NCBI RefSeq assembly: GCF_028288465.1
Contig: NZ_JAQBNR010000002.1
Coordinates: forward strand, 1 to 64,000
Reading direction: 5' to 3'
Length of the DNA: 64,000 bases
DNA from: Ferruginibacter sp.
GTDB lineage: Bacteria > Bacteroidota > Bacteroidia > Chitinophagales > Chitinophagaceae
Both the position numbers and the translations under genes were made by a program. A model generated the notes under the pieces. It was not told where the DNA came from. It made no database searches and was given only the letters and a program-made list of their open reading frames with translations. This document shows, one piece after another, positions 46,410 through 57,004 of this stretch. Every line of letters starts with the position of its first letter. The stretch's first letter is position 1.

Positions 46410-48332
46410 TTACCAGTGCAATTCCAGCATATTGTTTTTCTGATCCACATCCGCCATTCGTTTGGTTGGATCTATTTCTATCTTTTTTATATCCATCAAA
46501 CGGCGTTTAAATTCGATCGTATAGGTAGGATGTGTCCACCGCCATTCTTCATCCACAATTCTTGGTGCCTTATCCTCTGCAGGTTTTTCTCCAAACATCA
46601 GGTTTAGAGGAATGTAGTGCTGTTCGGTTGTTCCATCTTTAAATGTAAGCTGTAAATCAATCGGCATGGGCATTTGACCAATACGACGCAGTCTTATTTT
46701 TGAAATACCATTTTCTTCCCACAAACTGTCAATTGAATAGTCAATTTTTTTGGTAGTGCTGCACCAGTATTCTTTGTACCAATCCAGTTTAAGGCCGCTG
46801 ACATTTTCTGCAATTTGTATAAAATCAGCTGCGTTTGGATGTTTAAAGTGCCATTGTTTATAATACTCAAGCAAAATTTTATCTCTTGTTGCAGCGCTGG
46901 TAATGTAGCCCAGCTGTTCAAGAAATACAGCTCCTTTACTATAGGCAGCATTGCTGTAACCAACATTGGTGTTAAAGTGATCGGCGTGCGTTGTGAGCGG
47001 TTCTTCCCAATCGCTTTTAGCAATAAAATAATACGCCCGGTAATTGTTATAATGCTCCAGTGGCAGCAAGGCTGCTGCTGAATCAAGTGATTTAATAAAG
47101 GCCGGATTAGAAGCGTTTTTTACCCTCGTAACTTTCTCCCGGTAGTAGCCTTCCACCAGGTCACTTGCAAACTCGGTAAAGCCTTCATCCATCCAGGCAT
47201 ACAGGCTTTCATTGGTGCCCAGCATCATCTGGTACCAGCTGTGCATCCATTCATGAAAAACAGTGCCCAGACTTGGTCCAATAAGCAAGGTGCCCATCGG
47301 ATATTCCATACCTCCATCGCCTCCCTGTATAAATGAATACTGGGGATAAGGATACTTGCCAAATTTGCTTTCCATAAAAGGCAATACCGTTACAGCTGCA
47401 TTGGCAACCGTTTCCCATGCCTCATCATTGGCCGCATCATTTTCTTTATACTTGTAGAGAACATTGAGTACGGGCCCACCGTTTGGCATTTTACGCACCA
47501 GGTGTTTGTATTCCGGGTCGGCAGCCCACATAAAATCATGTACATTGTTTGCAACAAAATGCCAGCTACGTTTGGGCTTTGCCGCAGGCTTCAGCTCGGA
47601 ACCTGCAGCATCATATCCCCAGCCAATTTCAGCTGCATTTAATAGTATACCGCTGCCGCCTAATTTGTAGTTTTTATCAATATTAATCGTCACGTCAAAA
47701 TCGCCCCAAACTCCGTAAAATTCCCTTGCCACATAGGGCGTAGGATGCCAGCCTTCATAATCATACTCACACAATTTCGGGTACCATTGGCTCATGCTGT
47801 ACCTCACACCCGTCGTAGGATTATCTCTTCCACTTCGCCTTACCTGCAATGGAATTTGTGCTTCAAATTCCATATCAAAAACAACTGAGCTTTTAGGCGT
47901 GATTGGTTTGGTAAGATTTACTTCCAGAATTGTTTCGTGATATTTAAACGGCTGAGCAATGCCATTCATTTTCAAAGAGATAATTTTCTGGTAACCAATT
48001 TCAGCTGGTGTTAATTTGCTGATACGGTCTTTTACCCTGCCATCCCAATCCGGTCTTCCGTTTACGAGCGTTTTACCCAACTCCCTGCTGCGCACATCCA
48101 TGCTGCTGTTGGGTTGAAAAGCATTGAAATAAAGATGATAAAATACTCTCTTCAGTACATCCGGAGAATTGTTAGTGTATACCAGTTTTTGTTTACCAGT
48201 GAATTGGTTGCTTACATCATCCACATCCACGGTCATTGTATATTTTACACGCTGCTGCCATCTGTCTGCTTGTGCAACCAGGGTTATATTTCCTGTGATA
48301 AACAACAACATCAAAACAAAAATTTTCTTCAT
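46410..48332 (-). CDS. M1 family metallopeptidase
   Basis: VFHEWMHSWYQMMLGTNESLYAWMDEGFTEFASD (HExxH-derived region); signal peptide. Confidence 0.9.
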   Translation of the reverse strand: MKKIFVLMLLFITGNITLVAQADRWQQRVKYTMTVDVDDVSNQFTGKQKLVYTNNSPDVLKRVFYHLYFNAFQPNSSMDVRSRELGKTLVNGRPDWDGRVKDRISKLTPAEIGYQKIISLKMNGIAQPFKYHETILEVNLTKPITPKSSVVFDMEFEAQIPLQVRRSGRDNPTTGVRYSMSQWYPKLCEYDYEGWHPTPYVAREFYGVWGDFDVTINIDKNYKLGGSGILLNAAEIGWGYDAAGSELKPAAKPKRSWHFVANNVHDFMWAADPEYKHLVRKMPNGGPVLNVLYKYKENDAANDEAWETVANAAVTVLPFMESKFGKYPYPQYSFIQGGDGGMEYPMGTLLIGPSLGTVFHEWMHSWYQMMLGTNESLYAWMDEGFTEFASDLVEGYYREKVTRVKNASNPAFIKSLDSAAALLPLEHYNNYRAYYFIAKSDWEEPLTTHADHFNTNVGYSNAAYSKGAVFLEQLGYITSAATRDKILLEYYKQWHFKHPNAADFIQIAENVSGLKLDWYKEYWCSTTKKIDYSIDSLWEENGISKIRLRRIGQMPMPIDLQLTFKDGTTEQHYIPLNLMFGEKPAEDKAPRIVDEEWRWTHPTYTIEFKRRLMDIKKIEIDPTKRMADVDQKNNMLELHW

Positions 48333-48387
48333 ACTACATTTGATTTTAAAGTAAATTTCAACAGGCAGCAATTGCAATTATTTATAC

Positions 48388-49053
48388 TCATTGAACACCC
48401 TGAACCACAATTACTATTTCCCCCTTTACAGGCTTGCTGTTAAAATGATCGTGTACCTCTTGTAATGTTCCCCGCTTGTTTTCTTCAAATTTTTTAGTCA
48501 GTTCACGGCTTACACAACAAACCCGGTCAGCGCCAAAATATTCAATAAAGTCATGCAGGGTTTTTACCAACCGCATGGGACTTTCATAAAATACCATAGT
48601 GCGTTCTTCCAACGCCATCTTTTTTAAGAATGTTTGTCTTCCTTTTTTCAATGGTAAAAATCCTTCGAAACAGAAACTTGTAATGGGCAATCCACTGTTT
48701 ACAAGTGCCGGCACGAAGGCGGTGGCACCTGGTAAACATTCCACTTTTATATCTTGCTTTACACATTCTCTCACCAGCAAAAAAGCAGGATCGCTGATGC
48801 CCGGTGTGCCCGCATCTGTAAGCAGGGCCATTGTTTTGCCGGCCTGCAATTGCTCCGCGAGGTGGTGAATAATTTTATGCTCATTGTGCTGATGGTATGG
48901 TGTAAGCGGCTTATGAATTTGGTAATGCTGTAGCAGTACCGATGAAGTACGGGTGTCTTCCGCCAGTATTAAATCAACCGATTTTAACACCTCAATCGCC
49001 CTGAAAGTTATATCAGCCAGGTTACCGATGGGCGTGGGAACAATGTAAAGCAT
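48388..49053 (-). CDS. rsmI: 16S rRNA (cytidine1402-2'-O)-methyltransferase
   Basis: LYIVPTPIGNLADITFRAIEVLKSVDLILAEDTRTSSVLL; LLTDAGTPGISDPAFLLV. Confidence 0.95.
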   Translation of the reverse strand: MLYIVPTPIGNLADITFRAIEVLKSVDLILAEDTRTSSVLLQHYQIHKPLTPYHQHNEHKIIHHLAEQLQAGKTMALLTDAGTPGISDPAFLLVRECVKQDIKVECLPGATAFVPALVNSGLPITSFCFEGFLPLKKGRQTFLKKMALEERTMVFYESPMRLVKTLHDFIEYFGADRVCCVSRELTKKFEENKRGTLQEVHDHFNSKPVKGEIVIVVQGVQ

Positions 49054-49064
49054 ATTTTTTTGAT

Positions 49065-49150
49065 GTGCTGATTTGCTAATCTGATAAAGTGCAGCTATAT
49101 CAGCTGCAACAGCATGCGCTCTTAGAAAGTTGCTTGTAATAGCAGGTTAG
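49065..49150. repeat. intergenic inverted repeat / heptad-like low-complexity element
   Basis: gatttgctaa ... ttagcaaatc (10-bp perfect arms) enclosing gcagct-atatc-agctgc. Confidence 0.6.
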
Positions 49151-49166
49151 CAAATCCGTCAATTTG

Positions 49167-49412
49167 CTATTTGATTTCCACCTCAAACATTTCCATTACC
49201 TGGTTGGCCAATAATTTCTTTGCCGCTTCTTCGGCTATCTGCGCAGCAGCATCTGCGCTGTCTGCTTCTACCTGGAGGGTAATATTTTTTCCAATGCGAA
49301 CATCCTTGATACCATTCAGTCCAAGATTTGCAAGCCCGCCCATTACGGCCTTTCCCTGCGGATCTAACAATTCTTTTAGCGGCATTACTTTTACCTGTGC
49401 AGTGAAGATCAT
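49167..49412 (-). CDS. purS: phosphoribosylformylglycinamidine synthase subunit PurS
   Basis: 81 aa; VMPLKELLDPQGKAVMGGLANLGLNGIKDVRIGKNITLQVEA. Confidence 0.9.
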   Translation of the reverse strand: MIFTAQVKVMPLKELLDPQGKAVMGGLANLGLNGIKDVRIGKNITLQVEADSADAAAQIAEEAAKKLLANQVMEMFEVEIK

Positions 49413-50179
49413 GTTGTAGTTTTATTTTTGAGCGCCAAAGATAAAATAATGTAAGCAATGAAAACAACCGGTACGGCAAGCCATTTCAATAAAAATGCGG
49501 AAATCAGTGAAATTGCTATCAATATTATTTTAGGCATATTATTTTTTACCGTGTAATCTTTAAACTTCATTGCCATTATCGGTAGTTTGCTTACCATTAG
49601 CCAACTAAGCAAAATGATAAGAGCGTATAAAAACCATTTATTTAATATCACGTTATATACGGCGTCCGAATTGCTGTACCAGTATATTAAAGGTAATGAG
49701 GCTACTACTAAACCTGCAGCTGGTATTGGCACACCTTTAAAACCGTAGGCCTGGGAAGTATCGATATTAAATCTTGCGAGCCGGTAGGCACCGGCGCAGG
49801 TGAAAATGAATGCCGGCAGTAATAATAAAATGGAGGCTTCTATACCATCTGCATCTTTTATATATCCCATCCGTAAAAATTGGTAAAGTATGATGCCGGG
49901 TGCCACGCCAAAACTTGCCATATCCGCCAGCGAATCCAATTGCTTGCCCATTTCAGAACAAATATTGAGTGCACGTGCAACAAAGCCATCTAAAAAATCC
50001 ACCACAGCCGCGATGGCGATAAACAGAGAGGCTAAACAAATATTCTCTTTTAGTTTTATAAACTGCTCCCCTTCCTTTGTGTACACAACATCGATCCCGT
50101 TTTGCAAAGCAAAAACAATCGCTATACAACCGAAAAATAAATTGAGCAGGGTAAATAAATTAGAAATGTGTTTTTTCAT
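49409..50179 (-). CDS. pssA: CDP-diacylglycerol--serine O-phosphatidyltransferase
   Basis: FTLLNLFFGCIAIVFA; AAVVDFLDGFVARALNICSEMGKQLDSLADMASFGVAPG. Confidence 0.94.
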   Translation of the reverse strand: MKKHISNLFTLLNLFFGCIAIVFALQNGIDVVYTKEGEQFIKLKENICLASLFIAIAAVVDFLDGFVARALNICSEMGKQLDSLADMASFGVAPGIILYQFLRMGYIKDADGIEASILLLLPAFIFTCAGAYRLARFNIDTSQAYGFKGVPIPAAGLVVASLPLIYWYSNSDAVYNVILNKWFLYALIILLSWLMVSKLPIMAMKFKDYTVKNNMPKIILIAISLISAFLLKWLAVPVVFIAYIILSLALKNKTTT

Positions 50180-50185
50180 TGCTGG

Positions 50186-51478
50186 TTATCGCTTTTTCAT
50201 CAATGATTCAATCTCATCAACGGTTATTGGAATATTTTTCATCAGGTCTTTATTACCATTCTTTGTAATCCAGAAATTGTTCTCAATGCGCACGCCCATC
50301 TGTTCTTCCTCGATATAAATACCTGGTTCAATTGTAAATACCATTCCCGCTTTTATGGGCGCTGTCCGGGTACCAAGGTCGTGCACATCTATGCCCAGGT
50401 GATGTGAAATGCCATGGTACAAATACTTGCGGTATGCCCTGTTATCGGGATCTTCATTTTTGATATCCGATTTTTTAAGCAGACCGATCTTTTGAAAAAT
50501 ACTGGTCGCTTCTGCTCCCACCTTATCAGTATATTCAACAATGCTTATGCCCGGTTTTAGAATAGAGGCTGCAAAATGGTGTAAATGTAAACAGGCATTG
50601 TAGACTATTTTTTGCCTTTTGGTAAACTTGCCATTTACAGGTACCGTCCTGGTCAGGTCTGCGCAATAATTTCCGTAGCCTGCACCAAAATCCATCAGCA
50701 CCATTTCTCTGTCTTTGCATTCCCTGTTGTTTTCTACATAATGCAACGTTCTTGCCCTGTCGCCGCTTGCTATAATGGAGCTATAAGCTTCGCCAGTTGC
50801 CCGTTGCGACAAAAATGAATGCACTATTTCGGCTTCAATTTCATATTCCATAACACCTGGCTTTATAAAGCCGAGCAGGCGCCTGAAGGCAACTTCAGTG
50901 ATGTCGATTGCTTTTTGTATCACCTCCACTTCGAGTACTGTCTTAACCGCCCGCAAGTCTTTTAATATAACAGCACTTCGTTTATATTGGTGTACCGGGT
51001 AACGTGACCGCATCATTTCTGCGTAACGATAATCTCTTACCGGTATCAGGTTGGCCTTACGGTCATTCTCATTTGTATTAAGGTAGATCAAATCTGCTAA
51101 ATGTATCCATGGTTGCAATACTCCATCCAATACATCTAACCAAACGATGGTGGTAATTCCCGAGATGGCGGTTGCTTCTTTCACTCTTAACCTGTGCCCA
51201 TCCCATTTTTCTTTCAATTCGTTTGGCCTTACCAGCACCAGTACTTCCCGGTATTTAGGATCGGGATTACCCGGAAATAAAATCAACATGGTATCTTCCT
51301 GCTCTATGCCAGTAAGCCAAACCAGGTCTGCATTTTGTTTGAACCGGTGAATGGCATCGCCATTGTAAGGCAATTCATCATTGCTGTTAAAAATTGCGAT
51401 GGCATTTTTATCCATTCTTTCTACAAAACGCTTTCTGTTTTGAATAAAAATGCCGGCATTTAAAGGAAGGTATTTCAT
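50186..51478 (-). CDS. Xaa-Pro aminopeptidase (PepP-like)
   Basis: MDFGAGYGNYCADLTRTVPVNGKFT; HGISHHLGIDVHD; MVFTIEPGIYI. Confidence 0.93.
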   Translation of the reverse strand: MKYLPLNAGIFIQNRKRFVERMDKNAIAIFNSNDELPYNGDAIHRFKQNADLVWLTGIEQEDTMLILFPGNPDPKYREVLVLVRPNELKEKWDGHRLRVKEATAISGITTIVWLDVLDGVLQPWIHLADLIYLNTNENDRKANLIPVRDYRYAEMMRSRYPVHQYKRSAVILKDLRAVKTVLEVEVIQKAIDITEVAFRRLLGFIKPGVMEYEIEAEIVHSFLSQRATGEAYSSIIASGDRARTLHYVENNRECKDREMVLMDFGAGYGNYCADLTRTVPVNGKFTKRQKIVYNACLHLHHFAASILKPGISIVEYTDKVGAEATSIFQKIGLLKKSDIKNEDPDNRAYRKYLYHGISHHLGIDVHDLGTRTAPIKAGMVFTIEPGIYIEEEQMGVRIENNFWITKNGNKDLMKNIPITVDEIESLMKKR

Positions 51479-51617
51479 GAAATATTTTTTACCGCTTGCA
51501 ATATACATTTTTAAAGCCTTGCGTAAAAAACAGGTTTATTGCATAGCAGTCAGGCAAAGAAAAATAGTGGTTACTGAAAGTAATCTTATATCAAACGGAT
51601 ACTTATTTTTGAACCCG

Positions 51618-52271
51618 TCACAGTTGCATTTCCGGTATTTCATGATCGACTATAAGCCGGCCGGCAGTTTTGGCAATGATTTCTTCTACGCTTACACCGG
51701 GCGCTCTTTCCATTAATCTGAACCCGGCCGGAGTTATGTCCAATACTGCAAGATCTGTAACAATTTTTTTTACGCAGCCAATACCTGTCAGTGGCAAAAC
51801 ACAATGAGGAAGTAATTTTGATTCTCCTTTTGGATTGGTATGCATCATGGCAACAATGATATTTTTTGCACTTGCTACGAGGTCCATAGCACCGCCCATA
51901 CCTTTCACCATCTTGCCAGGTATTTTCCAATTGGCGATATCACCTGTATCACTTACTTCCATCGCCCCTAAAATAGTAAGGTCAACCTTGCCTGCCCGTA
52001 TCATTCCAAAACTCATTGCACTGTCAAAAAAAGAAGAACCTGGTACCGTTGTAATTGTTTGTTTGCCGGCATTGATCAGGTCAGGATCTTCCTGGCCTTC
52101 AAACGGAAAGGGTCCCATACCCAATAGCCCGTTTTCACTTTGTAACACTACTTTTATATTTTCAGGGATATAATTAGCAACAAGTGTGGGGATACCGATG
52201 CCGAGGTTAACGTAGTAGCCGTCTTTCAATTCTTTTGCGAGCCTTTGCGCTATCTGATTTTTATCAAGCAT
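51618..52271 (-). CDS. 3-oxoacid CoA-transferase subunit B
   Basis: AKELKDGYYVNLGIGIPTLVANYIP; LQSENGLLGMGPFP. Confidence 0.94.
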   Translation of the reverse strand: MLDKNQIAQRLAKELKDGYYVNLGIGIPTLVANYIPENIKVVLQSENGLLGMGPFPFEGQEDPDLINAGKQTITTVPGSSFFDSAMSFGMIRAGKVDLTILGAMEVSDTGDIANWKIPGKMVKGMGGAMDLVASAKNIIVAMMHTNPKGESKLLPHCVLPLTGIGCVKKIVTDLAVLDITPAGFRLMERAPGVSVEEIIAKTAGRLIVDHEIPEMQL

Positions 52272-52305
52272 ACAATTAATTTGCTGTTGAAGGAATGCAT
52301 AAGTA

Positions 52306-53004
52306 TCAGGATAATTTTCTTACCGTGCGTTGTTCTATTCTTTTTTCATAATTAATCCCTTTAAAAATACGATGTACATAAATGCCGGGAGTATGCACCT
52401 GGTTTGGATCCAATTCACCTGCAGGTACCAATTCCTCCACTTCTGCGATGGTTATCTTACCAGCCATCGCCATCAGCGGATTAAAATTACGGGCAGTTTC
52501 TTTAAAAATCAGGTTGCCTTCTGTATCGCCTTTCCAGGCTTTTATAAAAGCGAAGTCTGCTTCAAAAGCATATTCAAGCAAGTATTCTTTATTATTAAAT
52601 GTTCGTACTTCTTTTCCAATGGCTACTTCGGTACCAACACCGGCTGGCGTAAAGATCGCCGGCATTCCATACCCGGCCGCCATACACCTGGTGGCAAGTG
52701 TACCCTGGGGTATTAACTCTACTTCCAGTTCTCCGCTAAGCAACTGTCTTTCGAACTCGGCATTTTCGCCCACATAAGACGATATCATTTTCCTTACGAG
52801 CTTTCTTTGCAATAGCAATCCAATACCAAAGTCATCTACACCGGCATTGTTGGCAATACAAATTAAATTTTTTGTGCCCTTTTGCACCAGCGCTGCAATA
52901 CAGTTTTCGGGAATACCACATAAGCCAAAACCACCAAACATGGCTGTTGCTCCATCAAAAACATCATTTAGGGCTTCGGCTGCGTTGGCATACACTTTTT
53001 CCAT
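52306..53004 (-). CDS. 3-oxoacid CoA-transferase subunit A
   Basis: GATAMFGGFGLCGIPENCIAAL; STOP upstream of the B subunit gene. Confidence 0.94.
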   Translation of the reverse strand: MEKVYANAAEALNDVFDGATAMFGGFGLCGIPENCIAALVQKGTKNLICIANNAGVDDFGIGLLLQRKLVRKMISSYVGENAEFERQLLSGELEVELIPQGTLATRCMAAGYGMPAIFTPAGVGTEVAIGKEVRTFNNKEYLLEYAFEADFAFIKAWKGDTEGNLIFKETARNFNPLMAMAGKITIAEVEELVPAGELDPNQVHTPGIYVHRIFKGINYEKRIEQRTVRKLS

Positions 53005-53023
53005 AACAATCATTTTAGTGAGA

Positions 53024-53518
53024 TTACTTTATCGGGACGGGTCGAAAAATATGGGTTTCAGTTTTTGCTGAATCAGGAACCGGGGTGCTGGAATATTTCA
53101 CCCCAGGTATTGGGAGGATCGGCGGAGGTGGCGGCAAGGGCATTAAGGAAAAAGGCTCCGCGGCAGGTCGCTTGGCGTAGAGAGTGGAATACTTCTCTCT
53201 TTCGCCTCTTAACGTGATACTGTCAAGCAATACACCCATCAATTGTGTGTGCGCATTATAATACTGGTAACTATCATAAAAAATTTTCTCGTTTATATGA
53301 TGTGCTGCAAACACCTGCTGCTGAAGTTTTGCGTTTTCAAGCGCCGCGTTTTTCATGCTATCCTTTTTTATAAACTGAGTGGTATATGTTTCAGCACGGA
53401 TCACATCCCAAAAGACATCCTGCATTTTATCCGGTGGCAGAATCCCGGATGGCAGTCCTCCATTGGTGTTGCAGCCTGCAAACCAAATCGAAAATAATAT
53501 CAGTACCGCTATTTTCAT
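53024..53518 (-). CDS. DUF4296-like lipoprotein
   Basis: GILPPDKMQDVFWDVIRAETYTTQFIKKDS. Confidence 0.75.
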   Translation of the reverse strand: MKIAVLILFSIWFAGCNTNGGLPSGILPPDKMQDVFWDVIRAETYTTQFIKKDSMKNAALENAKLQQQVFAAHHINEKIFYDSYQYYNAHTQLMGVLLDSITLRGEREKYSTLYAKRPAAEPFSLMPLPPPPPILPIPGVKYSSTPVPDSAKTETHIFRPVPIK

Positions 53519-54441
53519 TACTTCAGTTCATCTTTATACCTCGCCGCATTGGTCATATCCATTTTTTGTAATAGCTCAGATGCCCTGGCCTTATCCTGAG
53601 GAGGTGCTTTAGCGAAAATTTTGATCAATTCATTTGCTTTTCCCTGGAAGAAGAACTGGCTGATCATAGTTGTGGAATTGTCAGCATTAAAACTACTTAG
53701 CAGGTTTAATACATTCAGCATTTCTGACCGGGCCTCGGCTTCGTTTTCAACCATTTTATCTGCTGCCTTTCTATAGTAGCCATAATAAATATCGTGCATG
53801 ATGGCATAACGGCTGTTCTCCATATTTTCAACAAGCCAATACCTGTTGCGGCGACCATCAAAAGCTTTCCAGCCTGAAATACCCCTGGCTTCCGGAGCGT
53901 TATTAACAATGTTTTGCGCCTTTAAAAAATAGGGTGAACCTCCACGCAATGCATAGGAATCATAGTCGAATCCTAAAACCATATAAGCATAATAAGCAAA
54001 TACTGCTGTGAGGTTTGACACTAACCCATCTGACCCTGACACCCTGTTTTCATTAAATTCCAATTGCTGAAACTCTACATATTTAAAAGTAATATCGGCA
54101 TCCTGGTAATTGATGATAGGAGACAAGTAAGAAGAGTTAAACACAGGTCTCCCCGCCTGTATAGTCAGCGAAGCAGTGTACACATTCGCATCGGTGCCAG
54201 GTTGCAGATTTAATAAAAAGTTACAATCAATTTTTTCATTTACTAAAAAATTATCCCCTGTCCATTTATGATTATTTAGAAAAGTATTTAATGCTGTTTG
54301 CAGTGTTTGAAAAGTGCTCTTATTTACATTGGTGCCAACCCTGCTGCTGTTAACGGTTACCCGGGCATTCAATTCCTGGGCTACGGCTATATAACCGGTT
54401 AGCATAAAGAACAACAGTAATTTTATTTTGTTATTAAGCAT
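53518..54441 (-). CDS. DUF4835 (PorD-like, type IX secretion associated)
   Basis: AQELNARVTVNSSRVGTNVNKSTFQTLQTALNTFLNNHKWTGDNF. Confidence 0.85.
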   Translation of the reverse strand: MLNNKIKLLLFFMLTGYIAVAQELNARVTVNSSRVGTNVNKSTFQTLQTALNTFLNNHKWTGDNFLVNEKIDCNFLLNLQPGTDANVYTASLTIQAGRPVFNSSYLSPIINYQDADITFKYVEFQQLEFNENRVSGSDGLVSNLTAVFAYYAYMVLGFDYDSYALRGGSPYFLKAQNIVNNAPEARGISGWKAFDGRRNRYWLVENMENSRYAIMHDIYYGYYRKAADKMVENEAEARSEMLNVLNLLSSFNADNSTTMISQFFFQGKANELIKIFAKAPPQDKARASELLQKMDMTNAARYKDELK

Positions 54442-55627
54442 AGTACAAATGAATAATGGTATTTACAATATCAACTGCTACTTCCTTTTTTGATTTGGTA
54501 TCAAAATGCTGTTCCCCTCCATTTTTATCAAAAATAGTTATTTTGTTAGTGTCGCCGCTAAAACCAGCGCCGCTGTCATTCAGTGAATTTAGTACTATTA
54601 AATCAGCATTTTTTTCTGCGAGTTTTTTCAATGCATTATTTCTTTCATCAGTTGTCTCCAGCGCAAACCCGGCCAATAATTGCCCCTCTTTTTTTATGGT
54701 GCCTAAATGCTTTAAAATATCTTTTGTCTTTTTCAATTCAACAGAAAATATGCCTTCGCGTTTTTTAATCTTATCTGTTGCAATATTGACAGGTGTATAG
54801 TCCGCAACTGCGGCACTCATCACTGCAATATCTGTGTTGTCAAAAACGGACATACATGCGTTAAACATTTCTTCTGCTGATTTTACCCGTATTACCTGTA
54901 AACCGGCTGGTATTTCTTCACCAGATGGGCCGAGTATCAATGTTACGACGGCACCTCTTTTTTTACATTCTGCAGCAATGGCAATACCCATTTTGCCCGA
55001 TGAATGATTGCCGATAAACCGAACTGGGTCCATCGCCTCATAGGTTGGACCTGCCGTTACCAGGATGTTCTTTTCTAACAGCTGGTTCTGACCGAAAAAA
55101 AAAGCTTCCAATCTTTTTAAAATGGTTTCAGGTTCTGCCATTCGCCCGTCACCTGTTAAACCACTTGCGAGTTCACCATTTTCAACCGGTATTACCACAT
55201 TGCCAAACCCCTGAATTATTTGCAGATTATTTTTCGTAGAAGCGTGATGCCACATATCTTCATCCATTGCCGGCACCACTATTACAGGACAGGTTGCAGA
55301 AAGATAAACCGCGGTAAATAAGTTATCGCAAATTCCGTGGGCCATTTTAGCCAATGTATTGCAACTCAGGGGTGCAACCAGCATAACATCAGCCCACCTG
55401 CCCAACATTACGTGATTGCTCCAGGAATTATTCTCTGCCAAATCTGACAATACCTGATTTTTAGACAAAGTAGATAAAGTAAGTGCAGAAACAAAGTTCA
55501 TGGCTGCAGGCGTCATCACAATTTTCACTTCGGCGCCGGCTTTAATTAACAGGCGCACCAATGCTGCAGTTTTGTATGCAGCAATACTTCCCGTTATACC
55601 CAGTAAAATTTTTTTATTTTTCAACAT
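54434..55627 (-). CDS. coaBC: bifunctional phosphopantothenoylcysteine decarboxylase/synthase
   Basis: KKILLGITGSIAAYKTAALVRLLIKAGAEVKIVMTPAAMNFV; VTAGPTYEAMDPVRFIGNHSSGKMG. Confidence 0.96.
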   Translation of the reverse strand: MLKNKKILLGITGSIAAYKTAALVRLLIKAGAEVKIVMTPAAMNFVSALTLSTLSKNQVLSDLAENNSWSNHVMLGRWADVMLVAPLSCNTLAKMAHGICDNLFTAVYLSATCPVIVVPAMDEDMWHHASTKNNLQIIQGFGNVVIPVENGELASGLTGDGRMAEPETILKRLEAFFFGQNQLLEKNILVTAGPTYEAMDPVRFIGNHSSGKMGIAIAAECKKRGAVVTLILGPSGEEIPAGLQVIRVKSAEEMFNACMSVFDNTDIAVMSAAVADYTPVNIATDKIKKREGIFSVELKKTKDILKHLGTIKKEGQLLAGFALETTDERNNALKKLAEKNADLIVLNSLNDSGAGFSGDTNKITIFDKNGGEQHFDTKSKKEVAVDIVNTIIHLYYA

Positions 55628-55633
55628 AAAAAA

Positions 55634-55653
55634 AAGACGGCAGTTGCCGTCCT
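55634..55653 (-). terminator. Rho-independent terminator
   Basis: Minus: gacggcaactgccgtcTTTTTTTT. Confidence 0.8.
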
Positions 55654-55698
55654 TAAAAATAAAACTTCTTATCTAACATTAATAAACAAAGCCAAAAA

Positions 55699-56040
55699 TT
55701 AACTAAATAAATCCTCCTCATTTTTACGGAAGTAGATTTTATCTTCCATAAATTCCTGCGATGCAAGCAGTGCCGGGTTAGGCATTCTTTCGTATGCCTT
55801 TGAAATTTCTATTTGTTCTTTATTTTCATGAATTTCTTCCAAACTATCGGTATGGCTTGCAAATTCCTCCAGCTTGTTATGCAATTCTTCCTTAATAGAA
55901 ATATTGATCTGGTTCGCACGCTTTGCAATAATGGCAATAGATTCATAAAGATTGCCTGTTTTTTGCTTGATGTCAAACAAGTTCTTTGGTTCAACCACAT
56001 TGCTTGTGCTGGAACTTAGCTGGCGTCTTAGTTTACTCAT
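55699..56040 (-). CDS. RNA polymerase omega/Rpb6-like subunit
   Basis: 113 aa; LFDIKQKTGNLYESIAIIAKRANQINISIKEEL. Confidence 0.8.
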   Translation of the reverse strand: MSKLRRQLSSSTSNVVEPKNLFDIKQKTGNLYESIAIIAKRANQINISIKEELHNKLEEFASHTDSLEEIHENKEQIEISKAYERMPNPALLASQEFMEDKIYFRKNEEDLFS

Positions 56041-56839
56041 TTTTTATTTCTTTAATTTTATTTAAACTTAAATTATTGTATTCCTGAGCTTCCTTCAGGT
56101 GAACACTTTGAGGAAAACGATCTGCGAAATCCTGGTACTCTGTTATCACTTTTTCAAACCTTTCAGGTTGCTTATCAACTACGCTCAATTTTGCAAACTT
56201 ATAGTAGCACATTAAAGATTTCAACTTATATAAATCCCCATTTTGGGACTCGGGATAATCACTCAACAGAGTACTGTAGGAAATTGCAGCAGCTCTGTAC
56301 TGACCTAATTTATTGTAAAGATCAGCTGCCCGCAATTCCTTTTGCTCCAGTTTTATCCTGTTTTTATCAATTATTTCGGTAGCTTCTTTTACTCTTGCAG
56401 AACCAGGATGCGAATTTATAAACGATTGCATTACACCGATTGATTTAGAAGTATTGGTCTGATCTAATTCAATTTTTGCAACCTGTTTGTAGAAACAAAG
56501 GGCATGCATAAAATCCACTTCTTCAGATTTACTGCTATTGGGAAACACTTCTAAAAATCCCTTGAAAAAATTCTCTGCGTCTTTATATTCTTTTAGATAA
56601 TAGAAACAGTAGGCATCTTTATAATATAACTCTTCAAATTTATCCGTGCCTTTATAAACAGGGTATAATTCCTCATATAATTGCTGAGCTATACGATATT
56701 TTTTTTCTGAATAATAGGTATCCGCCATTTTCAGTTTATAATCTGAATCCTTACTTTTTAGCACTTTTCCATACTTATTGCATGATGAAAAGAACGTTAC
56801 CAATAAAAGAGATGTAATAAATACTTTAATAAAATTCAT
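56033..56839 (-). CDS. bamD: outer membrane protein assembly factor BamD
   Basis: MADTYYSEKKYRIAQQLYEELYPVYKGTDKFEELYYKDAYCFYYLKEY; TPR-like lipoprotein. Confidence 0.9.
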   Translation of the reverse strand: MNFIKVFITSLLLVTFFSSCNKYGKVLKSKDSDYKLKMADTYYSEKKYRIAQQLYEELYPVYKGTDKFEELYYKDAYCFYYLKEYKDAENFFKGFLEVFPNSSKSEEVDFMHALCFYKQVAKIELDQTNTSKSIGVMQSFINSHPGSARVKEATEIIDKNRIKLEQKELRAADLYNKLGQYRAAAISYSTLLSDYPESQNGDLYKLKSLMCYYKFAKLSVVDKQPERFEKVITEYQDFADRFPQSVHLKEAQEYNNLSLNKIKEIKNE

Positions 56840-56956
56840 AAAGAAGTGCGAAATTAATGATTTTAAATCAAAAATCCCTTGTAATTATAGTATAGCAAAA
56901 AAGATCGCGTTAAGGTTTTGGTAAACCAATTTCCGGATAATTATCATACTTGCAAA

Positions 56957-56986
56957 AAGAGCCCCTCCAACAGGAAGGGCTCTTCG
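56957..56986 (-). terminator. Rho-independent terminator
   Basis: Minus: aagagcccttcctgttggaggggctcTTTTT. Confidence 0.8.
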
Positions 56987-57004
56987 ACAAAAAACTATTT
57001 TTAA

